The notes under the pieces: generated by a model
The model's database searches: none
Seen by the model: the letters and a program-made list of their open reading frames with translations, nothing else
What the model was told of the DNA's origin: nothing
Made by a program: the position numbers and the translations under genes
Shown here: piece by piece, positions 4,139-5,025 of the stretch
Position numbering within the stretch: position 1 is the first letter of the stretch
Layout of the letters: every line of letters starts with the position of its first letter
Assembly (NCBI GenBank): GCA_900556705.1
Contig: USPT01000080.1
Location: 1-5,025 of the forward strand
Reading direction: 5' to 3'
DNA: 5,025 nt
Source: an uncultured Collinsella sp.
Lineage (GTDB): Bacteria > Actinomycetota > Coriobacteriia > Coriobacteriales > Coriobacteriaceae

Positions 4139-5025
4139 CTAGAGCTTGTGGTGGCGCTCTTCTTTGCGCTCCTCGGCTGCCCGCTCCTCCTGCTTAAAGG
4201 CGGGGTCGTCGGGGGTGACGAGCTCGTCCTCGTGCGTACGCTTGTTGTAATGGTGGCGCAGCACGGGCTCAAACAGATGTAGATGCTTGGCAAAGGCCGC
4301 CGAGCCAATGGCGAGCACGGTAAAGATGAGCACACGCATGGGCACCTCGACCTGGTTAATCGCGGCGGCGCCGGCCGAAAGCATGATGCACCAGGCATAG
4401 ATGAGCAGCACGGCCTGTTTTTGGTTGTAGCCTTCTTGGATTAGGCGGTGGTGGATGTGGCCCTTGTCGGCCTGCCCGATGCTAATGTGGGCGCGCCTGC
4501 GGCGCACGATGGCGCTAAACGTGTCGATGATGGGCACGCCGGCAACGATGAGCGGGATGATAAGCGAGGTGAGCGCGGCGGTGCGGCTCACGTTGAGCAG
4601 CGAGATGGAGCCCAGTGCAAAGCCCAGAAGCAGCGACCCCGAGTCGCCCAAGAAGATGCTTGCGGGGTTGAAGTTGTAGCGCAAAAAGGCCAGACAGGCG
4701 CCAAAGAGCGCAATGGAGAGCGCGGCGGCGTCGATGCGGCCCGAAAGAACGGCCATCGAAAACATGGTGAACGAGGCGATGCCGCAGATGCCCGTGGCCA
4801 AGCCGTCGAGGCCGTCGATGAGGTTAATGATGTTGGTGAATGCCACCAGATAGATCACGGTGATGGGGTAGGCGAGCCATCCGAGCATGATCTCGCCGGG
4901 GGCAAACGGGTTGACGATGACGCCGATTTTTAGGCCGCCGATACAGGCGATAAGCGCGGCGAGGACCTGTCCGGCCAGCTTTTGCTTGGGCTTGAGCTGG
5001 AAGACGTCGTCGATAGCGCCGGTCG
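4139..5025 (-). CDS. WecA/TagO-like polyprenyl-phosphate sugar-1-phosphate transferase, N-terminus outside window
   Basis: The frame is open from the right edge (first whole codon at 5023) to the TAG at 4141-4139, with 294 visible residues. An internal ATG at 4888 is not the start, since conserved sequence precedes it. This is the MraY/WecA glycosyltransferase-4 family of membrane enzymes that move a sugar-1-phosphate (GlcNAc-1-P in WecA/TagO) from a UDP-sugar to undecaprenyl phosphate, the first step of wall teichoic acid or other envelope glycans. Seen: IDDVFQLKPKQKLAGQ near the edge with the catalytic DD pair, FTNIINLIDGLDGLA (about 4840-4796), FLGDSGSLLLGF (4654-4619), IDTFSAIVRRRR, and HIHHRL (4456-4439), which separates this branch from MraY. 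Several hydrophobic membrane segments lie between these. About 60-80 N-terminal residues are missing. The last 35 or so residues are a highly charged, Glu/Lys/Arg-rich cytosolic tail. Which sugar and polymer is used cannot be told here. Confidence 0.92.
   Translation of the reverse strand, partial: TGAIDDVFQLKPKQKLAGQVLAALIACIGGLKIGVIVNPFAPGEIMLGWLAYPITVIYLVAFTNIINLIDGLDGLATGICGIASFTMFSMAVLSGRIDAAALSIALFGACLAFLRYNFNPASIFLGDSGSLLLGFALGSISLLNVSRTAALTSLIIPLIVAGVPIIDTFSAIVRRRRAHISIGQADKGHIHHRLIQEGYNQKQAVLLIYAWCIMLSAGAAAINQVEVPMRVLIFTVLAIGSAAFAKHLHLFEPVLRHHYNKRTHEDELVTPDDPAFKQEERAAEERKEERHHKL

Noticed and set aside
4448..4933. Long + strand frame opposite the WecA/TagO-like gene
   Set aside because: Low-complexity Gly/Asp/Ala/Arg-rich product; the opposite strand holds the conserved membrane enzyme motifs.

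Overview
The window looks like chromosomal DNA from a high-GC anaerobic actinobacterium. A Coriobacteriia member such as Collinsella is my best guess, from the GC-rich codon usage, the gene families and the style of the intergenic hairpin repeats. This is pattern recognition and was not checked by any search. The content is mainly housekeeping. I see no transposase, phage gene, CRISPR array, rRNA or tRNA.

Left half (1-2533), all genes on the + strand: the 3' part of a stand-alone B3/4-domain protein (PheRS beta-like tRNA-editing fold; cut by the left edge), a MarR-family regulator (start placed at 710), a complete DegV/FakB-type fatty-acid-binding protein (start at 1279), and a short MGMT-family protein that keeps the alkyl-acceptor Cys motif PCHR (start at 2213). 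Three of these four genes (B3/4, DegV and MGMT) are followed, 9-28 bases after the stop codon, by a copy of the same near-perfect hairpin repeat, with the stem AAACCACCACAAAGG and its complement. The middle copy lies in the opposite orientation to the outer two. The repeats probably end transcription and cut the left half into short units.

Middle (2534-2918): a 385-base gap between convergent genes. It holds the third repeat copy, an AT-rich promoter-like patch, and a dense run of hairpins ending in an 18-bp perfect stem (20 bp with a wobble extension). It also holds a clean rho-independent terminator for the leftward tryptophanyl-tRNA synthetase gene. The structured run at about 2675-2814 is the least explained part of the window and may be a small RNA or an orphan attenuator.

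Right half (2919-5025), genes on the - strand: trpS (tryptophanyl-tRNA synthetase, complete), and upstream of it a WecA/TagO-like polyprenyl-phosphate sugar-phosphate transferase that runs off the right edge (N-terminus missing). The 170 bases between them show no T-box and no convincing promoter.

The genes do not form one pathway. They cover translation (trpS, perhaps B3/4), envelope glycan assembly (WecA/TagO-like), exogenous fatty-acid handling (DegV), DNA alkylation repair (MGMT) and local transcriptional control (MarR).
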